The notes beneath the pieces were generated by a model. It ran no database searches. It was not told where the DNA came from and saw nothing but the letters and a program-made list of their open reading frames with translations. DNA of 64,000 nucleotides from Phycisphaerales bacterium (lineage in GTDB: Bacteria; Planctomycetota; Phycisphaerae; Phycisphaerales; UBA1924): NCBI GenBank assembly GCA_016709445.1, contig JADJMV010000004.1, forward strand, positions 248,001 to 312,000, in the 5' to 3' direction. Of the stretch, positions 20,012 through 29,800 are shown in pieces (position 1 is the stretch's first letter; each line of letters starts with the position of its first letter). The translations under genes were made by a program, and so were the position numbers.

Positions 20012-21211
20012 TCAACCCCGGCGTCGTTCGAGCAGGCCCGCGCGACGGACCACCGCCCCGCGGATCTCGAGCATGGTGAGGGCGGCCCGCAATTCGCCCG
20101 GGCCCACACCCAGCCGCTCGGCCAGATCGTCCGGCGTCCGGGGGCGGTCGAGGGCCTGAACCAAACGGTGCTCCAGCGATGGGGACGGGGCGTCGGGCGC
20201 GGTGTCGGCTGCGGAGGGCTCCGCGGTCTCGGCCCAGAGGTCGCGCGGTTCGGCGCGCGCGGGGTCCGCGTAGCGGGCTTCGTGGGTGTCGTGGAAGTGG
20301 TGTCGCGCGGGAGTCTCGAGGAGATGGAGGACATCGGCGGGGCTCGTGGCGAGGGCCGCGCCGCCGCCCTTGATCAGATCGAGCGTGCCCTCGCTGGCGG
20401 GAGAGTCCACACGCCCGGGCACCGCGAGGACCTCGCGCCCGTGATCTTCGCTGGCGGCGCGGGCTGTGATGATGGCCCCCGACCCCTTCGCGGCCTCGAT
20501 CACGAGCACGCCGAGCGAGAGTCCGGAGATGATTCGATTCCGGGCGGGGAAGTTCTCCGCCTGGGGGGCGGTGTCGAGCGGGAGTTCGCTGACGACAGCC
20601 CCGCGTCCGGCGGCCATCTCGTCGAAGAGGCCGGAGTTCTCCGGTGGGTAGCGGTGCGCGAGGCCGCAGCCGAGCACGGCGATGGTGCGCCCGCCCCCAC
20701 GCATCGCTCCGCGGTGCGCGGCCGAATCAATGCCCCGCGCGCCGCCGGAGACGACTGTGAGGCCGCTCCCGGCGAGCACGCCGGCGAATCGTTCGGCCTG
20801 CTCGATGCCGTAGGCGGTACACGCGCGGGATCCGACGATGGCGACGGGGTAGCGGTCGGTGGTCGCCGGCTCGAGGCGGCCCAACACGTAGAGCACCGGG
20901 GGCGGATCGGGGATCTGGGCGAGCAGGACTGGATAGCCCGCATCACCGATGCCAAGGAGGTGGACTCCCAGGTGGTCGGCGCGATCGACCTCGGCGGCGG
21001 CCAGGTCGAGGCTCTCGCGGAGGCCGCGGGCGACCTTGGCGGCGGTGGCCTCGCCGATGCCGCGGATGCGCCGGAGCTCGGCGGGGCTGGCGGCGAGGGC
21101 GGCGGTTGGCGAGCCGAAGTGCTGCGTCAGGGCGGCGATGCGTCGCGGGCCGAGCGCCGGGGTGAGCGTGAGACGGAGCAGGGCGAGCGTGGTCGGTGAG
21201 ATGTCCCCCAT
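20012..21211 (-). CDS. dprA: DNA processing protein DprA
   Basis: 399 residues from ATG 21211 (MGDISPTTLALLRL). DprA binds incoming single-stranded DNA and loads RecA in natural transformation. An N-terminal helix-hairpin-helix region (LRRIRGIGEATAAKVA) precedes the Rossmann-fold domain with VAIVGSRACTAYG, VSGGARGIDSAAHRGA, FPARNRIISGLS and VIEAAKGSGAIITARAASE. A C-terminal winged-helix domain follows (about 330-395; ALDRPRTPDDLAERLGV). The lipoprotein gene ends seven bases upstream on the same strand, so dprA is the last gene of a four-gene run. Confidence 0.95.
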   Translation of the reverse strand: MGDISPTTLALLRLTLTPALGPRRIAALTQHFGSPTAALAASPAELRRIRGIGEATAAKVARGLRESLDLAAAEVDRADHLGVHLLGIGDAGYPVLLAQIPDPPPVLYVLGRLEPATTDRYPVAIVGSRACTAYGIEQAERFAGVLAGSGLTVVSGGARGIDSAAHRGAMRGGGRTIAVLGCGLAHRYPPENSGLFDEMAAGRGAVVSELPLDTAPQAENFPARNRIISGLSLGVLVIEAAKGSGAIITARAASEDHGREVLAVPGRVDSPASEGTLDLIKGGGAALATSPADVLHLLETPARHHFHDTHEARYADPARAEPRDLWAETAEPSAADTAPDAPSPSLEHRLVQALDRPRTPDDLAERLGVGPGELRAALTMLEIRGAVVRRAGLLERRRG

Positions 21212-21218
21212 GGCGCGG

Positions 21219-21674
21219 CTACTCCGACCTGTCCAACGGGTGGTAGGGCGAGGGGGTCGAGCCGTCGGGCTCGGCGACCCGCACGAGCAGCTCGGCCGGC
21301 TCGCGGCTGGGGACGGTCGAGCCGAGTCGGAGTTCGGTAATGACCTGCGGGTACATGCGTCCGGGCTTGGGACGGCGGATGGTGACGTAGATGCGCTTGA
21401 GCCCGGGCGAGGCCTCGACACCGTCGAGTTGGATCCACCAGCCCGGATCGGGGGCCTGGAGGACCACCGTGTGCTCGGGGCCGGAAGAGTCGAGCGACAC
21501 GGGTGGCCAATCGTGCGGAGACGAACGATCCACCGGGCCCATGCCGGGGCCGGGAGACTGGCCGCCGGCGGGCGGCTCGGCGGCACAGGCGGCGAGTCCG
21601 AGCAGGAGGATGCCCGGGAGGAGGAGAGAAGTGGGCGGGCGGCGATGGGGGCGGGTCGTTCGAGTCCTGTTCAT
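21219..21674 (-). CDS. Putative lipoprotein of unknown function
   Basis: 151 residues. The signal sequence SLLLPGILLLGLAAC has the lipobox LAAC, so the mature protein should be lipid-anchored at Cys 30. The rest is beta-rich (EHTVVLQAPDPGWWIQLDG, RIYVTIRRPKPGRMYPQVITELRLG) and may form one immunoglobulin-like sandwich. It lies 7 bases before dprA and about 40 bases after the ATP-grasp-like gene, and is probably cotranscribed with both. Confidence 0.65.
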   Translation of the reverse strand: MNRTRTTRPHRRPPTSLLLPGILLLGLAACAAEPPAGGQSPGPGMGPVDRSSPHDWPPVSLDSSGPEHTVVLQAPDPGWWIQLDGVEASPGLKRIYVTIRRPKPGRMYPQVITELRLGSTVPSREPAELLVRVAEPDGSTPSPYHPLDRSE

Positions 21675-21712
21675 GGCCTCATGCTAGCAGAAGCCCGGGG
21701 CCGGGAGGCGCA

Positions 21713-23170
21713 TCAGTCGGCGACGCGCATGGCCGGCCGATCTCGGTCGAACTCTCGCCAGGCGCGGCGGAGTTCGAGCGGGCCCATGGCGCGGACGCCG
21801 AGGGCACGACGCCGCCCGCCGAGCGCGTAGAGGGTGGCCCACTGCCTCAGCAGCACCCCCCACGACCAGAAGAGCGACTTGTCGGGGTCGTAGATGTTGG
21901 TGGATTCGGCGGCCGTGCCGTTGAGTTCGATGATCGCGAGGCCCTCGCCCCGGCGGAGCCTTTCGATGGACTCGACCCGGATGTCGAAGCGGCCGAAGTC
22001 GAGCCCGTTGTCGCCTTCCGGGAGCGTGATGCCGGCCGGCGGCTCGGCGCAGAACGCGGTGGCGGCCCGATCAATCCACGCCTCGAGTTCGGGGGTGATG
22101 TGCTCGGAGGCATCGCGGAAGATCGCGCCCTGGGAGTGGTTTCCCACGCTCACGAGGCGGATGTGTTCGCCCAGCGCGGGCACTTCCAGGCGCCGATCGG
22201 CGAGGCGGGTGAGCAGGGTGTCGGCCTGGCAGCGGAAGCGTCGGTGGCGGTAGATGAGCTGCTCGATCGTGTGGCGCCCGTCGCCGACGAGGTCGGAGAA
22301 ATGCTTGGTGGTGAGGGAGAACAAGCGCCCGGTGCGCCCGGGCTGGGGGTGCAGATCGCGGACCCACATCACCCCGACCTCCAGCGGTCCGGGGTGGAAG
22401 GCCTGGGCGACGACGGTGCGGTCCATGCGGGCGAGGTAGTCGAGCGCGGCCTCGTCGGAGCGGGTGATGCGGACGGCGTAGCCACGTTGGCCCGCGTCGG
22501 GCTTGAGGACCACCGGATAGTCGCGTGGCAGGCGGCCCTCGGTCATCGAGCGTTGCAGGGCCGCGAAGCGCTGCTTCGGCTCGCCGGGCTCGAGCACCGC
22601 CCACGCGAGGACCGCGGCTCCCAGCGCGTCGAGGGCGCGGAGGATGGCGTGCTTGCTCTCCCCCACCACTCCGCCGCCGGCGCCGATCACGGGATTGACG
22701 CAGGTGCAGCTCATGACCCCGCCGTGGCGCAGCCCGAGCCAGGCGAGCCAGGGCACGAGGGGGCTGTAGTAGGCCCAGCCCGGCCAGAACTCGTGGCGGA
22801 ACATGCGTGTGAGCGTGGCCTTGATGCGTTGGCGGCCGGTCCAGGTCAGGGTGAAAAGCAACACTCGGACCGCGACGATGGCGGCCAGCAGGGTCACGAC
22901 GAGCATCGGGAGGCCGTCGCCAAGTTTGAAGCGGAGGTAGGCCGCGAGGATGAGCGAGACCAGAAAGGCGAGGCCGGTCCACAACCCGGCGCCCAGGAGG
23001 AGCCCGAGGACGAGGCGCAGAACGAGGCCAAACGACGAGGCTCGGGTCGGTCCTCGGCACGCAACGCGGGCGGCGGCGCCGACGGCCTCGTCCCGGCGCC
23101 AAGGCTGGAGACGCGTCCGGATGAGCGGGCCGATCATTCCCCCGGCGAGTTCTGCGGACCAGGCGGTCAT
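21713..23170 (-). CDS. Membrane-linked ATP-grasp-like carboxylate-amine ligase
   Basis: 485 residues from ATG 23170, which overlaps the stop of the hydrolase gene (ATGA). Two membrane segments near residues 40-100 (LVLRLVLGLLLGAGLWTGLAF and LPMLVVTLLAAIVAVRVLL) precede a cytoplasmic domain. That domain has YPVVLKPDAGQRGYAVRI (ATP-grasp lysine region), the segment GLDFGRFDIRV and AIIELNGTAAESTNIYDP (metal-binding Glu/Asn of ATP-grasp enzymes). Proteins of this kind are annotated as carboxylate-amine ligases with unknown substrate. The coupling to a membrane alpha/beta-hydrolase suggests both act on the same compound, perhaps at the envelope. Confidence 0.7.
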   Translation of the reverse strand: MTAWSAELAGGMIGPLIRTRLQPWRRDEAVGAAARVACRGPTRASSFGLVLRLVLGLLLGAGLWTGLAFLVSLILAAYLRFKLGDGLPMLVVTLLAAIVAVRVLLFTLTWTGRQRIKATLTRMFRHEFWPGWAYYSPLVPWLAWLGLRHGGVMSCTCVNPVIGAGGGVVGESKHAILRALDALGAAVLAWAVLEPGEPKQRFAALQRSMTEGRLPRDYPVVLKPDAGQRGYAVRITRSDEAALDYLARMDRTVVAQAFHPGPLEVGVMWVRDLHPQPGRTGRLFSLTTKHFSDLVGDGRHTIEQLIYRHRRFRCQADTLLTRLADRRLEVPALGEHIRLVSVGNHSQGAIFRDASEHITPELEAWIDRAATAFCAEPPAGITLPEGDNGLDFGRFDIRVESIERLRRGEGLAIIELNGTAAESTNIYDPDKSLFWSWGVLLRQWATLYALGGRRRALGVRAMGPLELRRAWREFDRDRPAMRVAD

Positions 23171-24414
23171 CGCGCCGGCGCGGGGAAACTCGGAGCCCGG
23201 GCGGGCGGCGCGGCGCCACGCCGCCAGCGCGCGCACGATCGCACCGGAGAGAGCGCGACGCCGGCGACACCGGCATCGACCCAGACCATGGCGACGAGGA
23301 GGCCGGCGAGCGCCGCGGTGACCTCGGCGTCCCATGCCGTGAGGACGGCGAGGGTCGCGAGAACGAGCCACCACGGGATCGTGCGTTGGCACCAGAGGAG
23401 CGCCTGGTTGACCCGGGCGAAGGCGGAGTCATCGGGCGGGGAGAGATCCACGACCTGCCGGAGCACGGGGACCCCGGGCTGGTCGTGCCTGGCGAAGAAG
23501 GCGAGGAGGTGCGAGGCGACCTCGTCGGCCTGGAGGAAGGGCAGGAAGTGGCTGGCGTCGAGCACGACGAGCCGACTGGGCTGGATCAACTGGTGGCTGA
23601 GCTGAGCGCCCCACTCGGGGGTCAGGAAATCGTGTCGCCCGTGCAGGATGAGGGTGGGCGCTTGGAGACGCTGCATGATGGCGCGGAGGGGCCGTTGGTC
23701 GGAGTCCCAGAAGTTGCGGATGAAGTTGTGCCGGAACTCGTGCGAGCCGAGGAGGCCGAAGTGGGGAACGGCCTCGCCGCCCAGGACGAGGCCCACGTAG
23801 CCGAGCGCGTACTTGAAGTGCTCGAAGGCGTAGGAGCCGGAACCCTCGGCTTCCTGGGCTCCGATGGCGGCCATGAGCGTGATGCTGGCGGTGCGGTCGG
23901 GGAAGAGATCGGCGAACTGGAGGGCGACGCCCCCGCCCTGGGACCAGCCCACGAGGTGGACGCGCGAGATGCCGAGTTGGTCGAGGAGCAGGCGGACTGC
24001 ATACGCGTGTGACTTGAATGCATAAGAAGGGATCTGCTTGGACGATTCTCCAAACCCGGGAAGGTCCGGGGCGATCACGTCGTATCCAGCGTCTCGCAGC
24101 GGCGGCGCGAGGCGCGTGAAGTCGGCGCCTTCGCCCGGCGAGCCGTGGAGCATCACGACGACGGGGCGGTCTTGCTGGATGGCGGCGGGTTGCCAGCGGA
24201 GATAGGCAATCTGCTGCGTGCGACCGGGCAGGGCGCCTTCGGTCGTGGTGGCGGCGATTGTCGCGAGTGGTTCTTGGCCGGCGGATTCGCCGGGGGCGCG
24301 GCGTGCCTGGACGAGGTGGGAAGCGATGAGCAGCGCGAGGTAGATGGCCCACCCCACAGCCCATCGCGACCGAGATTTCAGGCGAGTCGTTCGACCTGGC
24401 GCGGGCTGGTGCAT
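23167..24414 (-). CDS. Membrane-anchored alpha/beta-hydrolase
   Basis: 415 residues. An N-terminal membrane anchor (WAVGWAIYLALLIASHLV) is followed by a classic hydrolase fold: VVMLHGSPGEGADF (oxyanion hole), PDLPGFGESS, and nucleophile Ser in LVGWSQGGGVA. The likely acid is in LHGRHDFLTPE and the catalytic His in LDASHFLPF. The C-terminal 80 residues hold two or three further membrane segments (IPWWLVLATLAVLTAW, LAGLLVAMVWVDAGVAGVAL). The stop overlaps the start of the ATP-grasp-like gene. It could be an ester hydrolase or haloalkane-dehalogenase-like enzyme; the substrate is unknown. Confidence 0.8.
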   Translation of the reverse strand: MHQPAPGRTTRLKSRSRWAVGWAIYLALLIASHLVQARRAPGESAGQEPLATIAATTTEGALPGRTQQIAYLRWQPAAIQQDRPVVVMLHGSPGEGADFTRLAPPLRDAGYDVIAPDLPGFGESSKQIPSYAFKSHAYAVRLLLDQLGISRVHLVGWSQGGGVALQFADLFPDRTASITLMAAIGAQEAEGSGSYAFEHFKYALGYVGLVLGGEAVPHFGLLGSHEFRHNFIRNFWDSDQRPLRAIMQRLQAPTLILHGRHDFLTPEWGAQLSHQLIQPSRLVVLDASHFLPFLQADEVASHLLAFFARHDQPGVPVLRQVVDLSPPDDSAFARVNQALLWCQRTIPWWLVLATLAVLTAWDAEVTAALAGLLVAMVWVDAGVAGVALSPVRSCARWRRGAAPPARAPSFPAPAR

Positions 24415-24457
24415 CGGGCGTGATGGTAGTAATCGGACCCATCACGTGGAATCCGGG

Positions 24458-24485
24458 TTGAACGAATAGCGGAGCGGTGTATGCT
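24458..24485 (+). promoter_or_regulatory. Probable sigma-70 promoter of the pseudopilin gene
   Basis: TTGAAC at 24458-24463 and TATGCT at 24480-24485 are separated by 16 bases, about 80 bases before the ATG at 24565. The leader contains GC-rich stem-forming segments. The site lies in the divergent gap between the hydrolase and the pseudopilin. Confidence 0.5.
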
Positions 24486-24564
24486 GGATATTGGGAAGGG
24501 CCGCGGTTCTCGCGGCTCCGGGCTGCATCTGCGGGCCTCCGGGCCCGGGACCAGGGAGTCGGTC

Positions 24565-25401
24565 ATGACCAGACGAATCGGGTTCCGCGCGTTCACGCTG
24601 ATCGAGCTTCTCGTGGTCATCGCGATCATTGCGCTGCTCATCGGCATCCTGCTCCCCGCGTTGGGCAAGGCCAGGGCGGCGGGCCAGCAGGTCGTGTGCA
24701 TGTCGAACATGCGGCAGATCGGCATGGCGGCGCTCCAGTATGCGCAGGACAACAAGGATGAGATCTGGTACGACTACAACTGGAATTTCTTTGACGACAA
24801 CAACAACAACAAATGGGACAAGACGGATCGCCCGGGCTACCTGTACGAGTATGTGGACATGGCCGACAAGATCGGCGAGTGTCCGACCAACAAGCGGCGG
24901 GGCGTCGGGAAGAACACCGATGGCAGCGTGTTCGGCGACACGGACCTGAACTTCGACTACTGCATGGAGACCTACACCAGCGGGTATCGCCTCGGCTACG
25001 AGGTGCACGTGGGGTACATCCCGCCCGACGCCGCAAACCCGGGCACGCAGCTCAAGGAAGCGAACTACGCCAACCTGACGTTCTTTTCGAGCGTGCCGAT
25101 CTTCTGGGAGGAGAGCACCTACTGGTACAACGGGAGTGTGACCGACGGCCTGTGGGGAAACAACGATCAATTGACCACGCGTCACGACCATGGCGGCCAC
25201 GTGTGGCAGGCCGACGGGACCACAATCCTGTTCAAGGCGCCGAACGACAACGATGAGCCCAAGCAGGACGTCAAGGCCGACTTCGAAGCCCTCGATGTCT
25301 ACGCGGGCCTGAAGTATGACTACCAGTTCTGGTGGAAGATCTACGACACAAACGCCGCCCGCCGGCCGTACGGCTGGATCAACAGCCCCCGGTTTAAGTA
25401 G
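24565..25401 (+). CDS. Type II secretion/pilus-like pseudopilin (planctomycete type)
   Basis: 278 residues from ATG 24565. A prepilin leader MTRRIGFRAFTLIELLVVIA carries the peptidase motif (cleavage before Phe in AFTLIE, with Glu at +5) and a long hydrophobic helix to about residue 35. It continues with CMSNMRQIGMAALQYAQDN, typical of the amplified planctomycete pseudopilins. The C-terminal globular part is aromatic-rich, holds an Asn/Asp run (DDNNNNKWDKTD) that may bind calcium, and ends around HGGHVWQADGTT, similar to the DUF1559-like H-X9-DG tail. No secretion machinery genes are adjacent; these proteins often occur as orphans. Confidence 0.85.
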   Translation: MTRRIGFRAFTLIELLVVIAIIALLIGILLPALGKARAAGQQVVCMSNMRQIGMAALQYAQDNKDEIWYDYNWNFFDDNNNNKWDKTDRPGYLYEYVDMADKIGECPTNKRRGVGKNTDGSVFGDTDLNFDYCMETYTSGYRLGYEVHVGYIPPDAANPGTQLKEANYANLTFFSSVPIFWEESTYWYNGSVTDGLWGNNDQLTTRHDHGGHVWQADGTTILFKAPNDNDEPKQDVKADFEALDVYAGLKYDYQFWWKIYDTNAARRPYGWINSPRFK

Positions 25402-25431
25402 GCCGCCTCCCCACATCATCCCTGCAAACGA

Positions 25432-25461
25432 CACGGCCCCGAGCGCTCGCCCGGGGCCGTG
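25432..25461. terminator. Bidirectional terminator hairpin
   Basis: CACGGCCCCG (25432-25441) pairs perfectly with CGGGGCCGTG (25452-25461). It lies between the convergent pseudopilin and DUF3467 genes and can serve both. Confidence 0.7.
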
Positions 25462-25482
25462 CTGATTGGAGCATGGCTGCGA

Positions 25483-25806
25483 TCAGTCGGCGAGGCGGGG
25501 GGCGTCGCCGCCCTGGCCGGGGCGATTGAGCTGGATCTCGCCGTTGCGCTCTTCGAAGCCACGGATGACCTGGCCGAGGCTGATGGCGAGGCGCTTGGCG
25601 CCGGCCCAGTTCATGATGACGCGGGAGCCGACGCTGAAGAGGAGCACGGGCTCGTTGTTATTACCCTGGATGGGCAGGTTCATGCCGAAGTCGAGCACCA
25701 CCTCGTCCTGGGTGGAGGACGTGCGGATGGTGTTGGCGTAGGTGTTGTGCATCTTCGACTCGTCGATGCGGAGCTGGATCTGGCGGTTCTGGTCGGGAGT
25801 GGTCAT
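25483..25806 (-). CDS. DUF3467 family protein
   Basis: 107 residues from ATG 25806. Matches the DUF3467 pattern: QIQLRIDESKMHNTYANTIR, DEVVLDFGMNLP, and RVIMNWAGAKRLAISLGQVI near the end. The family is small, cytoplasmic, widespread in planctomycetes and some archaea, and has no assigned function. The gene appears to be alone, with a shared terminator downstream. Confidence 0.85.
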   Translation of the reverse strand: MTTPDQNRQIQLRIDESKMHNTYANTIRTSSTQDEVVLDFGMNLPIQGNNNEPVLLFSVGSRVIMNWAGAKRLAISLGQVIRGFEERNGEIQLNRPGQGGDAPRLAD

Positions 25807-25972
25807 GATCGGTCTGCCTTTCGTGCTCTGAGGCTCGTGAGGGTGGTTGGTTGTGGCGTGGCCGCCCTCCGCGGCCGGGGCGGGCGAGGGGGTCGCCCAC
25901 CGCCCCAGACGGTAGGTCGCCCGGGGGCTTGCTTCGAGCCACTGTCCGAGAAGCGGGGCCCGCCGGTTCCCG

Positions 25973-26809
25973 CTATCCGGGCTCGGGGGCGGGGTAGGCG
26001 TCGCGTGAGGCGGGCCAGCCCGCGGCGGCGAAGACCTCCCGCATGAGCGGGTCGGCCAGGTAGGCCCCAAGGATGGGCTCGGGCACGCGCCAGGCCCGCT
26101 CGCTCTTGACGCGCCCGGTGTCCTCGGCCTGCCTGGCCTTCGAGGAATGGTGGTAGTTGGACTCGCGGTAGCGGACGGCGCGAGCGATGGCGTCCTTGTC
26201 GGGCTCGAGCCCCCAGGCGGCGAAGAGGCGGGCGAAGTAGGCCGCGGGATCGCGTTTGAGATCCTCGTAGACGAGGCGGTTGGGGTCGGCGAGCCACCGT
26301 CGGGCGATCGTCGAGAAGTAGGAGAGCATGGTGCCCCCGCCGGTCGCCTCGTCCCAGCCACGGACGAAGAGGCTGTTCAGGGCGTACAGCGGGTTGCGGA
26401 GCAGCGTGGCGGCGCGGTGGTGGGGCCAGAGACGCCGGATATCTTCGGGGGCGATCGACTCGTGGGGGTGCTTGCAGATCACCAGCCCGGCGGGCTCGCC
26501 TGCGATGGTCCGGTGGCCCCGGGCGAGCGCGCCGAAGAGAACGTCGGCGCCGGCGACGACGGCGGGGGCCAGGGTGTGTCCCGCGGTCTCAAAGGCGCGC
26601 ATCAGGGCCACCTGCGAGGGCGGGTAGTGGTAGGGCGCGCCGGTCCGGTCCCACGGGCCGAAGACCTCGTCGGCGACGGGGCAATCGAGGCCGGCACCGG
26701 CGGCGTAGACGGTGATCGAACTCCCGCTCCGGATCGGCGAGAAGAGCCAGAGGACAGCGGGCTGATTGGAGTGGTCTGGCAAGGGGGTGCTCGGGACGGG
26801 GCGGGGCAC
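25973..26809 (-). CDS. Sulfotransferase-like protein
   Basis: About 278 residues. GTG 26809 is my best start; the frame is open to 26950, but the extra part looks non-coding and covers the divergent promoter region. The N-terminus has LWLFSPIRSGSSITV, the 5'-phosphosulfate loop of PAPS-dependent sulfotransferases. A later ATLLRNPLYALNSLF fits the 3'-phosphate-binding Arg/Ser region, and VYEDLKRDPAAYF is the usual third motif. It would transfer sulfate from PAPS to an unknown acceptor, often a polysaccharide. It is divergent from the esterase fusion gene. Confidence 0.75.
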   Translation of the reverse strand: MPRPVPSTPLPDHSNQPAVLWLFSPIRSGSSITVYAAGAGLDCPVADEVFGPWDRTGAPYHYPPSQVALMRAFETAGHTLAPAVVAGADVLFGALARGHRTIAGEPAGLVICKHPHESIAPEDIRRLWPHHRAATLLRNPLYALNSLFVRGWDEATGGGTMLSYFSTIARRWLADPNRLVYEDLKRDPAAYFARLFAAWGLEPDKDAIARAVRYRESNYHHSSKARQAEDTGRVKSERAWRVPEPILGAYLADPLMREVFAAAGWPASRDAYPAPEPG

Positions 26810-26883
26810 GGCCAAGCGTAGGCCCCGGCGCAGCTTGCCCTGCGCCCTCCGGCGGCCCACACTAGGTGCGGAAGGAGTCCGCC

Positions 26884-29800
26884 ATGACAGACGTCGCTCG
26901 CCTTCGCCTCGGATCCGGTCTCGCCTCAGGTTCGGCCCACGGCCCGGCACGGTGGTTATCCGCCGCGGTGCTGCTGGCCGCCTCGTGTGCGACGGGATGG
27001 GGCCAACAAACGATCGAGATCCGCGAGGGGCTGCTGGCCCAGCGGTTGGGGCAAGCCGGGCGGGCGCCCTTCTTCACCGACCCTGTCGCGCTGGCGTATG
27101 CCCGGGGCGAGAGCGTGCATCCGAGCGCGGGGGACGCGCTGACGCTCGGGGACAAGAGCGTCGAGTGGGAGGCGGGCAAGGCCGACGACGACGGGGTGTT
27201 CCGTGGGCGCGCGATGGCGGGGGGCTACCTGTACGCCACGGTCGAGAGCGATCGCGATCGGGCGATGATCCTCGACGCCCGGGGCGACAGCCTGGTGTAC
27301 GTCAACGACGAGTTGCGCTCGGGTGATCCCTACGGCAACGGGCTGCTCCGGGTGCCCGTGATGCTGCGCCGGGGGGACCAACTCGCTGCTCTTCCGGGGC
27401 GCGAGAGGGGAACTGCACGCGACGCTGGTCGAGCCGGAGGCCCCGATCGCGTTTGACACGGCCGATTTCACGCTCCCCGACCAGATCGAGGGCGAGAGCG
27501 GCGACCTGTGGGCGGGCGTGCCCCTGCTCAACGCCACGGGGGAGGACGAGCCGGGCCTGGTCGTGCGCGCTTCGGCGGGCGGGACCATTGTCGAGACGGG
27601 CGGGATCTCGGCCCCGAGGCTGAGTGTCTACAAGGCGGCGGTGCGCCTGCCGCGGGGCGAGGCCGACGCCGAGGGCAAGGTCGAGGTGATGCTCGAGGTG
27701 CTGCGCGACGGCATGGTGCTGCACCAGAAGGTGATCTCCGTGCGCTCGCGCAAGCCCGGCGAGAAGCATGTGCGGACGTTCGTCTCCGGGATCGACGGGA
27801 GCGTGCAGTACTACGCGGTGACCCCGATGCACGCGCCGGAGGGAGAGGCCCCGGAGCACCCGGCGCTCTTCCTGACCCTGCACGGGGCCTCGGTCGAGGC
27901 GAGCGGGCAGGCGGCGGCCTACGACTTCAAGGACTGGGGCAATATCGTCGCGCCCACCAACCGGCGCCCCTTCGGCTTCGATTGGGAGGACTGGGGGCGC
28001 ACCGACGCGATCGAGGTGCTCGACGCCGCGTCGGCCCTCTTCCACGCCGACCCCGACCGGACCTACCTGACCGGGCACTCGATGGGCGGGCACGGGACGT
28101 GGCAGGTGGGCGTGCAGTTCCCCGGGCGCTTCGCGGCCATCGGGCCGAGCGCCGGCTGGATCAGCTTCTGGAGCTACGGCGGGCTGGTGGACTACGGGAC
28201 CGGCACCCCGGTGCGCGAGGCATTCACGCGGGCCGCGAGCCCGAGCGACACGCTGGCGCTGAGCGACAACTACGCGGGCGAGGGGGTGTACATCCTGCAC
28301 GGCGACGCCGACGACAACGTGCCGGTGGAACAGGCGCGGCAGATGCGGGCTCGCCTGGCGGAGTTCCACCGCAACTACGCGTATTTCGAGCAGCCCGGGG
28401 CGGGGCACTGGTGGGGCAACCAGTGCGTGGACTGGGCTCCGATGTTCGACTTCTTCAAGTCCAACCGACGCCCCGCAGGTCGATCACCTTCGGTTCGCGA
28501 CGGCGAGCCCCGGGGTGTCCGCCGACTTCCGGTGGGCGAGCGTGCTCGAGCAGAGCGAGCCCATGAAGATCAGCAGGATCGACCTGACGCTCGACGCGCC
28601 GGGCGGAAAGATCGAGGGGACGACGGAGAACGTGGCGAGGCTGGCCCTGCGCCTGGGGGAGACGCGCCGCCCGATCACGCGGAAGAACGAGGCGGGCGAA
28701 GAGGTCGAGGCTGTCGTGCCGACGCCGGGCGAGGCGCTCACGATCGTGCTGGATGGCGAGACCCTGAGCCTCAAGCCGGCGACGCTCGACGAGCCGCTGC
28801 TGCTGACCCGCGTCGGCGGGGCGTGGCGTCTGGACCATGGGATGCACCCCGAACGCAAGGGGCCCGGCCACTCCGGGCCCTTCAAGAACGCCTTCGCGGA
28901 TCGGGCGCTGCTCGTCTACGCCACGGGCGGCGACGAGGCCGAGAACGCCTGGGCGTTCGAGAAGGCGCGGTTCGACGCCGAGACCTTCAAGTATCGTGGC
29001 AACGGGGCGTTCGAGGTCGTCAGCGACGCGGTCTTCCTCGGCGCCAAGCAGGGGAGCACGCTGGCCGACGGCTCGCGCAACGTCATCCTGTACGGCAACT
29101 CGGCGACCAACCGGGCCTGGGGCGCGGTGCTCGAGGGCGGCGATGTCTCGCTCGATCGGGCGGGCGTGAGGCTCGGCAGAGAGCAGGAGGTCGGTGATTT
29201 GGGCCTGCTCGCGGTCCGGCCCCGCAAGGGCGGCGACGGGGCGCTGGTCGGGATCGTGGGCGGGACGACCGTCGCCGGCTGCCGCACGACCGACCGGATG
29301 CCCTACTTCGTCTCGGGCGTGGCGTATCCGGACTACACCGTGCTCGCGGCCGACGTCTACAGCGAGGGCATCGACGGCGTGGTGAGCGCCGGGTACTTCC
29401 GGGGCGACTGGAGTCTCGGCGGTGAATCCGCCGCGGGGGTCGAGGCCGCGGGGCGGACGACCCCGGCGGCGCCGGGTGCGCTGGAGCTGGTGGACCACAT
29501 CCGGGGGACCTCGGGCGGGGCGGAGATCGTGGCGTTCGATCCGGTCCACCACAAGCTCTTCGCGACCCACGAGCGCGGGCTCGATGTCTACGAGGTGAGC
29601 GACGAGGGGCGCCTGACGGCGGCCGGGACGATCGACTGCACCGCGTTTGTGCCGGGGCTCTCGAGCGCATCGAGCGTCGCGATCGATCCCGCGGGGCGGG
29701 GATTCGGGGCCGTGACGCTCATCCCTGGGGAGAAGGACACCATCCCCGGCGTGCTCGCGCTGTTCGAGACGGAGACGGCGAAGGTGATCGCGACCTTCGC

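Noticed and set aside
21503..23605. Open frame of 700 codons on the plus strand
   Set aside because: Antisense to the ATP-grasp-like and lipoprotein genes; composition of a shadow (Gly/Arg/Glu), no motifs.
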